DNA of 64,000 nt. Source: Bdellovibrionales bacterium. Its GTDB lineage: Bacteria; Bdellovibrionota; UBA1018; CAIMNF01. How positions within the stretch are numbered: position 1 is the first letter of the stretch; the number at the start of each line of letters is the position of its first letter. Positions 9,114 through 17,116 of this stretch are shown here, in pieces. A model generated the notes under the pieces. It had not been told where the DNA came from and did no database searches. It saw only the letters and a program-made list of their open reading frames with translations. The translations under genes were made by a program, and so were the position numbers. Location: contig CANNBJ010000001.1 in the NCBI GenBank assembly GCA_947502835.1, positions 62,001-126,000 of the forward strand. The letters are read 5' to 3'.

Positions 9114-9674
9114 GTGGAAAAATTGAAGAATTTTCTTAAGCTTGGAATGCTCCTGGTTTCTCTCGCAACGCTGAATAGTTGCGGAAATGCGGGTGGATCG
9201 GTGGATCCTCTCTCGCTGTTCAATGACAGCTCGATTCCAGAAATTCAACCGATTGTGCAGAATTTTGGAGTGTTCAACGGAGGAACTGCTACCCCGTTTT
9301 CTGCCTCGAATCCCTTTTGGATCCTGAACTCTCTGACTGCAGGCTTCGGTGGTGCAAGCTACATCGCACCCGCCCGGGGCATCGTTACCTCGAGTGGAGT
9401 GGGGAGCTTCAACGGGGTGTCGGGGTTCACCTTGACCATTGCTCATTCCGGTCGACTTGCAACTCGTTATATCGGCATCACTCCCGTGGTTCGCACGGGT
9501 GATTCAGTGGTCGCCGGGCAAGTCATCGGAACGATGGTAGGGTTCAATGTTGGAAACAACCAGATTGCTTTCCAGGTGTTGTTGGACGGAGCCCCTGTTT
9601 GTCCCCTGTCGTTTCTTTCTTCCAGTTTCCGCGCTCAAATCGGAAGTTGGGGTCTTGCCTCTTTTTGTCAGTAG
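9114..9674 (+). CDS. Lipoprotein with degenerate M23 (LytM-like) peptidase domain
   Basis: GTG start at 9114 with GGGGA eight bases upstream. The N-terminus is a lipoprotein signal (LLVSLATLNSC). Residues from about 85 to the end follow the M23/LytM pattern: GIVTSSGVG, LTIAHSGRLATRYIGITPVVRTGDSVVAGQVIGT, then the slot where active enzymes have HLHFEV, here IAFQVLLDGAPVCPLSFL. The zinc-binding histidines of the active family are missing, so hydrolysis is not expected. In other bacteria inactive LytM proteins activate cell-wall amidases or act as scaffolds; that role here is inference. It sits between an outer-membrane barrel and fabI. Confidence 0.6.
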   Translation: MEKLKNFLKLGMLLVSLATLNSCGNAGGSVDPLSLFNDSSIPEIQPIVQNFGVFNGGTATPFSASNPFWILNSLTAGFGGASYIAPARGIVTSSGVGSFNGVSGFTLTIAHSGRLATRYIGITPVVRTGDSVVAGQVIGTMVGFNVGNNQIAFQVLLDGAPVCPLSFLSSSFRAQIGSWGLASFCQ

Positions 9675-9694
9675 TTTTGGAAAGGTTGATTTTT

Positions 9695-10468
9695 ATGAGT
9701 TCACTTAAAGGAAAAAGAGCACTGATTTTGGGTCTTGCCAATGACCGGTCGATTGCATGGGGGATTGCACAGGCGCTTCATGCACAAGGAGCGAAGCTCG
9801 CCTTCAATTATCTGGGCGAGTCGCTTGAGCGCAGGGTTCGCCCCCTTGCGGAAAGTGTGGGAGCCGAGATCATCGAAGCCTGTGATGTGACTCAGGATGA
9901 TCAAGTTTCCGCGATTTTCAACAAAGTGAAGGAGACGTGGGGTGGCATCGACATTCTGATTCATTCCGTTGCTTTCGCGAGCAAGGACGACCTTCACGGC
10001 CGGTTTGTGGATACTTCACGCGATGGTTTCAAGCTCGCGCTCGACATCAGTGCATATTCCCTTGTCGCTACTTCCCGGGAGGCTTCAAAACTCATGCCCG
10101 AGACCGGCGGAACCATCATCACCCTGACCTACTACGGATCAGAGAAGGTGATTCCCGGCTACGGAGTCATGGGTGTTGCAAAAGCCGCACTCGAGTCTTC
10201 GGTGCGCTATCTGGCCCATGATCTCGGAAAACAAAAGATTCGCGTCCATGCCATTTCAGCAGGTCCCATCAAGACTCTTGCTGCGGCAGGCGGTATTTCA
10301 AATTTCCGGGACATTCTGAGCCAGATTGAAGAGAAGGCGCCCTTGCATGAAAATGTGAGTCCTGAGGATGTGGGCGAGCTTGCGGCATTCCTGTGTCAGG
10401 ATGGCGCACGCCACATGACCGGGAATCTTCTGTATGTGGATTCCGGCTTCAACATCATGGGATCCTGA
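9695..10468 (+). CDS. fabI: Enoyl-ACP reductase (NADH)
   Basis: Catalyses the last reduction in the fatty-acid elongation cycle. Starting at ATG 9695 (GGAAAGG upstream) gives 257 residues, the normal FabI length. The nucleotide-binding start is [21 protein letters not shown], and the active-site Tyr and Lys are spaced as in FabI in [22 protein letters not shown]. The end [17 protein letters not shown] is also typical. An in-frame ATG at 9599 lies inside the upstream gene and is not used. The stop overlaps the start of cysE by one base (TGATG), so the two are translationally linked although their pathways differ. Confidence 0.96.
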   Translation: MSSLKGKRALILGLANDRSIAWGIAQALHAQGAKLAFNYLGESLERRVRPLAESVGAEIIEACDVTQDDQVSAIFNKVKETWGGIDILIHSVAFASKDDLHGRFVDTSRDGFKLALDISAYSLVATSREASKLMPETGGTIITLTYYGSEKVIPGYGVMGVAKAALESSVRYLAHDLGKQKIRVHAISAGPIKTLAAAGGISNFRDILSQIEEKAPLHENVSPEDVGELAAFLCQDGARHMTGNLLYVDSGFNIMGS

Positions 10469-11022
10469 TGGCCGGGCTGATCGAGTCGTACCGGAAATAT
10501 GATCCTGCGACCAAAAGCTCCCTCGAAGTTATCCTGCTTTACCCTGGAGTGAAGGCGACCCTTCTTCACAAGGTTGCCCATGCCCTTTATCAAGCAAAAG
10601 TTCCTTTCTTTCCACGTGCGATCAGCGAGCTCAGTCGCTTTTTGACCGGGATCGACATTCATCCGGGGGCGCGAATCGGAAAAAACCTCATCATTGATCA
10701 CGGCATGGGTGTGGTGATCGGGGAGACCGCGGAAATCGGTGACAATTGCCTGATCTACCACGGGGTGACCTTGGGTGGCGTGGACTTGAGTCCGGTCAAG
10801 CGGCATCCAACACTCGGGAACCATGTCGTGGTGGGAGCGGGTGCAAAGATTCTGGGAAACATCCGAATCGGAAACTATGCCCGGATCGGCGCAAATTCGG
10901 TGGTGATCAAGGAAGTGCCCGAGCATTGCACTGCCACCGGAATCCCAGCCCGGATCGTGAACTCCACGGGCGTGAAGCCCGGAGATGAGCTGAAGCACGA
11001 TCAGATCGACGAAGAGTCCTGA
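10468..11022 (+). CDS. cysE: Serine O-acetyltransferase
   Basis: Makes O-acetylserine from serine and acetyl-CoA, the first step of cysteine synthesis. The 184-residue chain is the short EpsC/CysE type. The left-handed beta-helix hexapeptide repeats are clear: [29 protein letters not shown], then [10 protein letters not shown] with the catalytic His, and [21 protein letters not shown]. The start overlaps the fabI stop by one base. The last 22 bases overlap the convergent gene at 11001-11417. No cysK is in the window. Confidence 0.94.
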   Translation: MAGLIESYRKYDPATKSSLEVILLYPGVKATLLHKVAHALYQAKVPFFPRAISELSRFLTGIDIHPGARIGKNLIIDHGMGVVIGETAEIGDNCLIYHGVTLGGVDLSPVKRHPTLGNHVVVGAGAKILGNIRIGNYARIGANSVVIKEVPEHCTATGIPARIVNSTGVKPGDELKHDQIDEES

Positions 11023-11417
11023 TTGTGTTTTGGGCAAAGTGACGAAAAAAGTTTTTTCAGGGCTTCTCTGTAGGCGGGCTTGAGTTCTTCAGGATCTGCA
11101 TTTCGAGGAAGGCTTCGAGCAAGGCTCTTTTCGAATTCCATATCCCTGTTCTTGCACCGGAATGACGTGGACTTCAGGGTCTCCAAATGGCTTTCCAGGA
11201 AAAAGAGAATTTGAGCCGATTCCAAGGCTTCGCCCACGGGGTCGGCGCTTTGGCTTGGTTCGGTTTTCTTGCGAATCCAGGAAAGCGCCTCATCGATTCT
11301 GGAAGCTTCTGTTTTTCCCCGAAACTCGGGGAGGGTGGTTGAGTCCGGTTGAGCCAACGCGAGGGGGATGGGGGCAAGGAGCATGCAAATGCAAGGAATG
11401 ATTTTTCTTAGAAGCAT
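11001..11417 (-). CDS. Small secreted protein of unknown function
   Basis: I do not recognise this 138-residue protein. The likely start is ATG 11417, which opens a signal peptide ([22 protein letters not shown]), and the mature part is helical and charged, with two cysteines (FRCKNRD and [10 protein letters not shown]). The start overlaps the end of the upstream transglycosylase-like gene by 10 bases, so it is co-transcribed and probably translationally coupled to it. A role in envelope or cell-wall work is a guess from that neighbour. Its 3' end overlaps cysE by 22 bases. Confidence 0.55.
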   Translation of the reverse strand: MLLRKIIPCICMLLAPIPLALAQPDSTTLPEFRGKTEASRIDEALSWIRKKTEPSQSADPVGEALESAQILFFLESHLETLKSTSFRCKNRDMEFEKSLARSLPRNADPEELKPAYREALKKLFSSLCPKHNQDSSSI

Positions 11418-12475
11418 TCCGAGCCCCCTCTTTCTTCGATTTGTGCCTTGGCGCTTTCGATTTTGCTCACATAGTCGCGAACCTCTTTTCTTCGCGCTTG
11501 GCCCTTGGCCGGGTAATGATTGTAAATGTGCGCTTTGTAGAGGTTCCATAGGGATTCGCCCCTGGAAGCGGCGCTGAGGGATTTGGCTGATACCGATCTC
11601 ATGAAGGAATTGAAGGTGGCTTGGATCGACGGGTATCCGCCGTTGTACATGAGTCGGGCAATGCGAATGTGAAGGGTGTTGATTTCACTCTCGGTTAAGC
11701 CGAGTGCTTTCAGGCGAGCATGGTTTTTTTGGATGGGTGAGGCGGCCTTGTCGTCTTTCAGCATCCGGTACAAGCGCAATGAGTAGAGAAGGTTTGCATC
11801 CGGATTTTCCGGAAGCGCAATGACCTCGCACTCTCCGAGTTTCTTAGAATGATCCGGGATGGGAGCGCTGAGTTGTTTCTCAAAGCCCGCACAGGATGGT
11901 TGGTCGCGGAGGGTGCTCCGGGAATAGGGTTTTTCGCAGATCTCGAGGTCCGCTGTGTCTACTGCGTCCATCTCCTGAACCGCAATCTTGCTGAGCTGTC
12001 CAAGGCCGCGGCACCCGGAGCCGCTCGTGACATTCAAATGGAATCCCGACTCCAGTGCAAAGAGGGGAAAGGTCTCGCGGTGGGTAATGGTGGAGCCTTG
12101 AAATACGCAGCTTGAGACCGCTTTATAGCGATCGAGAACCGTTTCCACATAGGTTCTGGAAATGCAGGGCCGGTCAACAAGGCTCGGCACTGATTTCGAG
12201 GAGGGACATTTTTTATAGGCGTATCCAACACCCTTTTCTGAAAACCGAGACATGGCAAGGGCAATGCAGGCAACCTCGGACTCTGGTCGGGAAAGTGCTT
12301 CAAGGCCCGGGGCATCGGGAAGCTTTGTCTGGACCTCATGACATTGTGCAGAGAGGGACTTTAGCCCTTCCTCGAGGTACTCGTTTGCGGGAGTGCAGGG
12401 TTTGAACTCAAAGGCTTGGACGGCCCATGGCAGCCACCCGAGGACGCACAAACTCAAGAAAACCGTCCGTTTCAT
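11408..12475 (-). CDS. Secreted lytic-transglycosylase-like (SLT-fold) protein
   Basis: A periplasmic protein of 355 residues with signal peptide MKRTVFLSLCVLGWLPWAVQA. The middle shows the lysozyme/SLT pattern: ETFPLFALESGFHLNVTSGSGCRGLGQLSKIAVQEM, where the Glu of LESGF is the expected catalytic acid and GLGQL replaces the common G-x-MQ-x motif; ARLMYNGGYPSI stands where family members have YN-G-G. It has about ten cysteines, more than usual for SLT proteins. Activity on peptidoglycan is likely but not certain, because the second motif is divergent. The start overlaps the upstream PAP2 gene by 4 bases, making a three-gene minus-strand operon. Confidence 0.7.
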   Translation of the reverse strand: MKRTVFLSLCVLGWLPWAVQAFEFKPCTPANEYLEEGLKSLSAQCHEVQTKLPDAPGLEALSRPESEVACIALAMSRFSEKGVGYAYKKCPSSKSVPSLVDRPCISRTYVETVLDRYKAVSSCVFQGSTITHRETFPLFALESGFHLNVTSGSGCRGLGQLSKIAVQEMDAVDTADLEICEKPYSRSTLRDQPSCAGFEKQLSAPIPDHSKKLGECEVIALPENPDANLLYSLRLYRMLKDDKAASPIQKNHARLKALGLTESEINTLHIRIARLMYNGGYPSIQATFNSFMRSVSAKSLSAASRGESLWNLYKAHIYNHYPAKGQARRKEVRDYVSKIESAKAQIEERGGSECF

Positions 12476-13179
12476 CGAGATTCAGGATACACCGGAATCG
12501 ATGAATTTCTCAGGAATTTATCGCCTGAAACTCTCATGACGGTGAGACATACAAGTGTGCCAAAGACCAATCCCCCGATCACATCAGTGGGGTAGTGCCT
12601 TCCCCCGATCACCCGGAGTGCGCCCGTAAGGAGACTTGCGGCCGGGAAAAGCACCAAAAGAGCGATTCTTGTCTTTCGGTGACCCGGCAGAATTTGCCCA
12701 ACCCAAAGCAGGCTAAAGCACAGGGCCAATGTGACAAAACTCGTATGGCCCGAGTAAAAGGAGGTGTATTGATGGATATTGGCTCCATCCGTAAGGGGGG
12801 ATGCGTACACAAGGGGTCTTGGTCTTTGGACCAGTCCGCGAACCACCTCAAGAAGCACGCCGTTCCATGCCGTGATCGAAAGCAAAAGGAGATTGAGCCG
12901 GATGGCCACCTGGCGGGGCACCCTGAGCACCCATGGAAGAAGAAAGGCGAGGGCGCCCATGGTGTTCTGTACGATGTTCGAGCAAAAATCCGCAAAAACG
13001 GATCCGTATTGGAACGCAAGTTGATCAAATCCATTGACCCCGGCACGCGTGCAGAGCTCGGGCTCCATCCCGCAGACCGGTCGAAACCAAAATGGACGCA
13101 TCAAAAAAAGAGCGGCATACAGGCCACCCGGGATCAGAGTAAAGAGAAAAAGCCGTTTTAGGGTCAATGGTTTAGGCAT
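12472..13179 (-). CDS. PAP2-family membrane phosphatase
   Basis: An integral membrane lipid or undecaprenyl-pyrophosphate phosphatase type enzyme. The three-part signature is present in order: RGLVQRPRP (about residues 115-123), FYSGHTSF, and LRVIGGRHYPTDVIGG with the catalytic His. There are about six hydrophobic segments, starting with LFLFTLIPGGLYAALFLM. The length of 235 residues is usual. First gene of a minus-strand operon with a transglycosylase-like protein, which would fit lipid-carrier recycling or cell-wall remodelling, but the substrate cannot be read from sequence. Confidence 0.88.
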   Translation of the reverse strand: MPKPLTLKRLFLFTLIPGGLYAALFLMRPFWFRPVCGMEPELCTRAGVNGFDQLAFQYGSVFADFCSNIVQNTMGALAFLLPWVLRVPRQVAIRLNLLLLSITAWNGVLLEVVRGLVQRPRPLVYASPLTDGANIHQYTSFYSGHTSFVTLALCFSLLWVGQILPGHRKTRIALLVLFPAASLLTGALRVIGGRHYPTDVIGGLVFGTLVCLTVMRVSGDKFLRNSSIPVYPESR

Positions 13180-13248
13180 TTTGCTTGTCAGAGTGTACCT
13201 CTGCCGCTAAGGTAAGGAAATTCAAAAAATGAAAGGAACTTCCATCCC

Positions 13249-13776
13249 ATGTGGAATCTCAAAGTAGGACAATCCGCGCCTGATTTCAAATCCCCCGCAT
13301 TCGTCGGTGGCCAATTCAAAGATGTTTCGCTCAAGGACTATCGCGGCAAATGGGTGTGCCTCTTCTTTTATCCTCTCGATTTTACCTTCGTTTGCCCAAC
13401 CGAGATCCGGGGCTTTGCACAACTCGAAAAACAATTCATGGAAGCGAACTGCCAGGTGATCGGTTGTTCCACTGACAGCCAGCACTCTCACAAGGCGTGG
13501 TTTGAGCGCGATCTTCCCGAAGTGAAGTTCCCCGTGCTTGCGGACACGAATCATTCGGTCGCCCGGAACTATGGTGTTCTGATCGAGGAGAGCGGGATTG
13601 CCCTTCGTGGAACTTTCCTCATTGATCCGGACGGGAACCTTCAAGCAATGAGCATCAATGCGCTTGGCGTCGGCAGATCCGTCGATGAGACCCTTCGCAC
13701 GCTTCAGGCTCTTCAGACTGGCGAGCTTTGTCCGGTGAACTGGAAGCCGGGACAGGCGACCCTTACGAAAAAATAA
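13249..13776 (+). CDS. Typical 2-Cys peroxiredoxin (AhpC/Prx1 type)
   Basis: Reduces hydrogen peroxide and organic peroxides. The peroxidatic cysteine is Cys49 in DFTFVCPTEI and the resolving cysteine is Cys161 in GELCPVNWKPG, so this is the two-cysteine dimeric type. Length is 175 residues, within the AhpC range. No ahpF or thioredoxin gene is adjacent, so the reductant is not known. A weak ribosome-binding site AAAGGAAC lies upstream. The next gene starts 27 bases after the stop and the pair shares a strong terminator at 14034-14063. Confidence 0.92.
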   Translation: MWNLKVGQSAPDFKSPAFVGGQFKDVSLKDYRGKWVCLFFYPLDFTFVCPTEIRGFAQLEKQFMEANCQVIGCSTDSQHSHKAWFERDLPEVKFPVLADTNHSVARNYGVLIEESGIALRGTFLIDPDGNLQAMSINALGVGRSVDETLRTLQALQTGELCPVNWKPGQATLTKK

Positions 13777-13803
13777 ACTTACAAACCAAAACAGAGGTAA
13801 ATC

Positions 13804-13998
13804 ATGGCAACAGCAACTCAAACCACTTCCACTCCTGCAAAAAATCTCGGACGCCGGTCGCTGAAAAAGCTCGGACGTGACAAGCGCAAGGCTAAGCTTC
13901 AGGCTGACAAGGCATTTGCAAAGACCTATCACGATGCGAAGTCCAAGCGTTCGATCGAAAAGAAGAACGCGTTCCGCAAGAAAAAGTCCAAGAAGTAA
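13804..13998 (+). CDS. Small lysine/arginine-rich protein
   Basis: A 64-residue very basic protein; I do not recognise a family. It opens MATATQTTSTPAKNLGRR and ends in a run of Lys, Arg and Ser (KKNAFRKKKSKK). ATG 13804 has AACAGAGGTAA as ribosome-binding site. Composition suggests binding to nucleic acid or ribosomes, and resembles ribosomal-protein tails, but that is inference from charge only. It lies between a peroxiredoxin gene and a good intrinsic terminator, which supports it being a real expressed gene. Confidence 0.6.
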   Translation: MATATQTTSTPAKNLGRRSLKKLGRDKRKAKLQADKAFAKTYHDAKSKRSIEKKNAFRKKKSKK

Positions 13999-14033
13999 GC
14001 CGGAGTTTCCACTTAACTTCCAAACCTTCGGGG

Positions 14034-14063
14034 AAGCCGGGCCAGCAATGGTCCGGCTTTTTC
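14034..14063 (+). terminator. Rho-independent terminator after the peroxiredoxin operon
   Basis: AAGCCGG (14034-14040) pairs with CCGGCTT (14053-14059), extended by CC/GG around the loop, and is followed by a T run. The next gene starts only a few bases later. Confidence 0.8.
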
Positions 14064-14067
14064 ATTC

Positions 14068-14754
14068 GTGAAAAAAGAGCGGGCACACAAGTTCATAGCT
14101 TCGACCGGAATCATGAGCAGGCGCAAGGCTGAGGCTGCAATCCTCGAGGGCCGTGTTGCCCTGAACGGGGAGGTGTTCCGTGATTTGGGGCGTCTGCTCG
14201 ATCCCGACGTGGACACCCTTACACTCGATGGTACGCGCGTTGAGCCGCCCGTCCGAAAACGGACCTTTCTGTTTCATAAACCCAGGGGGGTCGTGACCAC
14301 CAAGGCGGATCCGGAAGGGCGCCCCACGGTCATGGATTATTTCAAGGATCTCCCGGGAGTAAATCCCGCCGGCAGGCTCGATGAGGATTCGGAAGGCCTG
14401 TTGATCATGACTGAGGACGGGGATCTCCTCCTCCGCTTGACCCATCCGAGGTTTGGCAAAAAGAAGATTTACGAAGTCGAGGTTCAGGGACGGGGGGTGG
14501 ACGGGTTTCAGGAGGACTTGTGCAGGGAAATCGGGCTATCCGATGGTCCCGGCAGGTTTGAGAGCATCAAGCGCCTTGAGAAAAACGGGTGGTATGAGGT
14601 GGTCGTAAGCGAGGGCCGCAACCGGTTTGTTCGGCGAATGTTCGCAGCAGTCGGGCTGACCGTCGTTCGACTGAAGCGAGTTCAAATGGGGGAGTATCTC
14701 CTTGGAACACTTGCGCCGGGCGAGAGGCTCGAGGTTGCAGGGGAGGATTCTTGA
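14068..14754 (+). CDS. RsuA/RluB-family pseudouridine synthase
   Basis: Modifies one uridine of rRNA. The N-terminus is an S4 RNA-binding domain (HKFIASTGIMSRRKAEAAILEGRVALNG, about residues 6-35). The catalytic domain has LFHKPRGVVTT and the aspartate in PAGRLDEDSEGLLI, followed by GRNRFVRRMFAAVGLTVVRLKRVQMG, which is typical of the RluB/RluE group. Length is 228 residues. GTG start at 14068 sits 4 bases behind the terminator T run, so the transcript may have almost no leader, or the promoter overlaps the terminator. The stop overlaps the TTG start of the next gene. Confidence 0.9.
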   Translation: MKKERAHKFIASTGIMSRRKAEAAILEGRVALNGEVFRDLGRLLDPDVDTLTLDGTRVEPPVRKRTFLFHKPRGVVTTKADPEGRPTVMDYFKDLPGVNPAGRLDEDSEGLLIMTEDGDLLLRLTHPRFGKKKIYEVEVQGRGVDGFQEDLCREIGLSDGPGRFESIKRLEKNGWYEVVVSEGRNRFVRRMFAAVGLTVVRLKRVQMGEYLLGTLAPGERLEVAGEDS

Positions 14755-15431
14755 ATCTGGAGAAGATTGCACTTCAAATCGAGAACTGTGAACAATGCCC
14801 CCGCTTAAGGAGTCACTGTCGTAAGATCGCAGAAGAAAAGCGAAGGCAGTTCCGTGAAGAAACCTACTGGGGGAAACCCGTTCCCGGGTTTGGCGATCCG
14901 GATGCCCGATTGCTGATCGTGGGACTTGCGCCTGCAGCCCACGGAGCGAACAGGACCGGTCGAATGTTTACAGGGGATCAGTCCGGACTTTGGCTGTTTC
15001 GGGCCATTCACAAGGCAGGATTCTCGAATCAAGCAGAAAGCACCCGCCGGGATGATGATTTGCGTCTTCGCGGAGCATTCATTACCGCGATTGCCCGTTG
15101 CGCGCCCCCGCAAAACAAGCCGTCCCCCTCGGAGATCAAGTCTTGTTCACAATACTTGCGGGCTGAGATGGAGTGCTTGGCAAAGGTTCAGGTTTTCCTG
15201 GCCCTCGGGAGGATGGCTCTGCGAGGCCTTTGGGAAGTTCTTCCGGAGCATGCGAGAGGTGCGGAGAAGATCCCTGAATTTCGACATGGCGGGCAAATCC
15301 GTCTTGCGGACGGACGCATGATTTTTTGTTCTTATCATCCGAGTCAGCAGAACACCTTTACAAAAAAACTCACCGAACCCATGTTCGATAAAGTTTTTCT
15401 GGAAGTGAAAAAATTTTTGCAAAGCCGATAA
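14751..15431 (+). CDS. Uracil-DNA glycosylase, family 5 (UDGb) type
   Basis: Removes uracil and other deaminated bases from DNA. The first motif reads GLAPAAHGANRTGRMFTGD, characteristic of the family-5 (UDGb) branch that lacks the usual polar catalytic residue, and the second motif is CSYHPSQQNTFT. Cysteines at CEQCPR near the N-terminus plus two later ones (ARCAPP and SCSQY) fit the 4Fe-4S cluster. Length is 226 residues. TTG start at 14751 overlaps the previous stop and follows AGGGGAGGA. A second, degenerate member of the same superfamily is encoded 1.7 kb downstream. Confidence 0.88.
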   Translation: MNLEKIALQIENCEQCPRLRSHCRKIAEEKRRQFREETYWGKPVPGFGDPDARLLIVGLAPAAHGANRTGRMFTGDQSGLWLFRAIHKAGFSNQAESTRRDDDLRLRGAFITAIARCAPPQNKPSPSEIKSCSQYLRAEMECLAKVQVFLALGRMALRGLWEVLPEHARGAEKIPEFRHGGQIRLADGRMIFCSYHPSQQNTFTKKLTEPMFDKVFLEVKKFLQSR

Positions 15432-15451
15432 AACAGAGCGACGATCAAGGC

Positions 15452-16216
15452 ATGGTGCGACCGCAGTTGAAATGGATTTTCATTGCTGTTTTCTTTCTGG
15501 CCTTCGAGGCCGCTGCTCGTCCTGTGGCGTTGATCTACAAAGGAGATGGTGCCTGTGTGGATGGCTGTTCCGAGGCGTCCGCCGAGGTCGCAGCAAAAGC
15601 AGGCTTCGAGCCGAGATTTGTGGGGCCTCTCGATTTGGACGAGTCTTCGACCGGAGCGGAGGTTGCGGAATTGTTTCGGGGGGCACGGGTTTGGATCCAG
15701 CCGGGTGGGGTGGCGGTCACCGCTTTTTACACCATGAGCCCGAAGCTTCGCGAGTCCATCCGGATGTTTGTGGCATCGGGTGGCGGGTATGTGGGATTTT
15801 GTGCGGGGGCCTTCATGGCAACTCGAAAGATCGGGTCCAGTCGATATGCGGGACTTGGAATCCTTCCAGGCTTTACCGCCCCCTACTATTTGTCGCCGAT
15901 TCGGCCGAATCTCGATTACTCCCTTCCGTCTCTGAACTGGGGCGGGTTTCGAAGACAGGTGTTTTTTGAAGGGGGACCTTATTTTTACGGATTCCAGAAC
16001 CAGGCAGAGCCGGTTGCCAGCTATGATTCCGGAGAAATCGCAGCGGTTCGCGCTTTTTTTGGCAAGGGAAGGGTTTTTGTCAGTGGCCCCCATCCCGAGG
16101 CTCCGCTCATTTGGACGGAAGAAGACGGAATCAAGGATCCGGATGGAATTGACCAGGATTTAGCCGTCCAGATGGTTCGTTGGGCATCGGGCTTGGTCCG
16201 CACCCGGAATCCCTGA
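15452..16216 (+). CDS. Secreted class I glutamine-amidotransferase-like protein (BPL-N type)
   Basis: Residues 1-22 form a signal peptide (WIFIAVFFLAFEAAA). The rest has a flavodoxin-like glutamine-amidotransferase fold: VALIYKGDGAC at the start, WIQPGGVAVTAFYTMSP, and the nucleophile elbow GGGYVGFCAGAFMATR with a cysteine. The end FGKGRVFVSGPHPEAP holds the expected His-Pro-Glu of a Cys-His-Glu triad. This resembles the biotin-protein-ligase N-terminal-like domain found alone in secreted proteins, whose reaction is not known. It is not a biotin ligase. Twenty bases separate it from the glycosylase gene. Confidence 0.7.
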   Translation: MVRPQLKWIFIAVFFLAFEAAARPVALIYKGDGACVDGCSEASAEVAAKAGFEPRFVGPLDLDESSTGAEVAELFRGARVWIQPGGVAVTAFYTMSPKLRESIRMFVASGGGYVGFCAGAFMATRKIGSSRYAGLGILPGFTAPYYLSPIRPNLDYSLPSLNWGGFRRQVFFEGGPYFYGFQNQAEPVASYDSGEIAAVRAFFGKGRVFVSGPHPEAPLIWTEEDGIKDPDGIDQDLAVQMVRWASGLVRTRNP

Positions 16217-16263
16217 TCAAATATCTCTAAATTTTCAAATTGCCTTCGCCGATAGAGAAGGCG

Positions 16264-16734
16264 ATGGCTCGTTCCCGACACACCTCCATCCTTGGACTGA
16301 TTGCTCTGCTCTCTTTGGCAGGGTACTCGTGTTCTTTGCCCTTTTTCGACAAGAAGGGAGATCTCAGTGTCGGCGGAGTTCCCGGCAAAGGGAGCGCTCC
16401 CCACTCCTCACGGCTTTCCGGAGTGATCCAGCTCGGAGAGGGGTGCAAGGCGGGGTACTTCCAGATCAAGCTCTATGGTCTGTTTGAGGGTGGGTCAACC
16501 CAGGTTGAGGCCCAATCGGATCAGAATGGACGATTCACGATCGTAGCCCCTCCCGGACACTATTTGATCCAGGCGCAAAAAGATGGCTGTGGAACCAAGG
16601 AAACCATTGAACTTGAGGAAAATACGGATCACATGATCTCTCTTTCCGTAAGTGAGATCAGTCCTGTGGTCCGCATGGGGGATCCCGATGCGCGACTGCC
16701 TGCATCCGTAATCATCCTTCCCGGCAAACGCTGA
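16264..16734 (+). CDS. Lipoprotein with carboxypeptidase-regulatory-like beta-sandwich
   Basis: ATG 16264 has AGAGAAGG seven bases upstream; the in-frame TTG at 16240 is less likely. The signal LIALLSLAGYSC ends in a lipobox. The mature protein (about 135 residues) contains SGVIQLGEGCKAGYFQIKLYG and AQSDQNGRFTIVAPPGHYLIQAQKDGC, the pattern of a carboxypeptidase-regulatory-like or transthyretin-like domain (sugar or protein binding, no catalysis). Function is unknown. Confidence 0.6.
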   Translation: MARSRHTSILGLIALLSLAGYSCSLPFFDKKGDLSVGGVPGKGSAPHSSRLSGVIQLGEGCKAGYFQIKLYGLFEGGSTQVEAQSDQNGRFTIVAPPGHYLIQAQKDGCGTKETIELEENTDHMISLSVSEISPVVRMGDPDARLPASVIILPGKR

Positions 16735-16817
16735 CCGGGCACTCAGGCAATCATTTCCCATTCAGGATCAAGGCCTGGGACCCGACAAGGATTGCAAGAC
16801 CAAGGAGGGCATCAAAA

Positions 16818-17087
16818 ATGGCCAAGCACAGCGAAATGACTGACGATTTGGATTTTTCGGACGAGAACACCCTTGAAACGGCGGTTCAAAAGGGGCCAAC
16901 CCCGTCCATTGCGCCCTTGGTGGGGAGTGTTGACCGTGTGATTCAAAAGTACTCCCACTGCGGAGTGTGCGGAGGGCGTCTTCATTTCAATTATGCCTCC
17001 GATTTCAGCCGCAATCTGACCGAGGAGAAGGCCTCCTGTCCTGAGTGTGGCCTTGATTCCCGCCAGAGTTTGCACCGTTTACAATAG
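16818..17087 (+). CDS. Small zinc-ribbon protein
   Basis: An 89-residue protein, no family recognised. An acidic N-terminus is followed by two cysteine pairs, CGVCGG (about residues 48-53) and CPECGL (about 74-79), spaced 22 residues apart, which would bind one zinc. AAGGAGG lies 11 bases before the ATG, a strong ribosome-binding site. It lies just upstream of a degenerate uracil-glycosylase-like gene (29 bases apart), so the two may be expressed together. Confidence 0.6.
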   Translation: MAKHSEMTDDLDFSDENTLETAVQKGPTPSIAPLVGSVDRVIQKYSHCGVCGGRLHFNYASDFSRNLTEEKASCPECGLDSRQSLHRLQ

Positions 17088-17116
17088 GCTCAAAATGCGC
17101 TAGTTTACAGCGCTTC

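Noticed and set aside
12595-13161. 188-codon plus-strand frame opposite the PAP2 gene
   Set aside because: The minus strand has the full PAP2 signature and membrane helices; this is a shadow.
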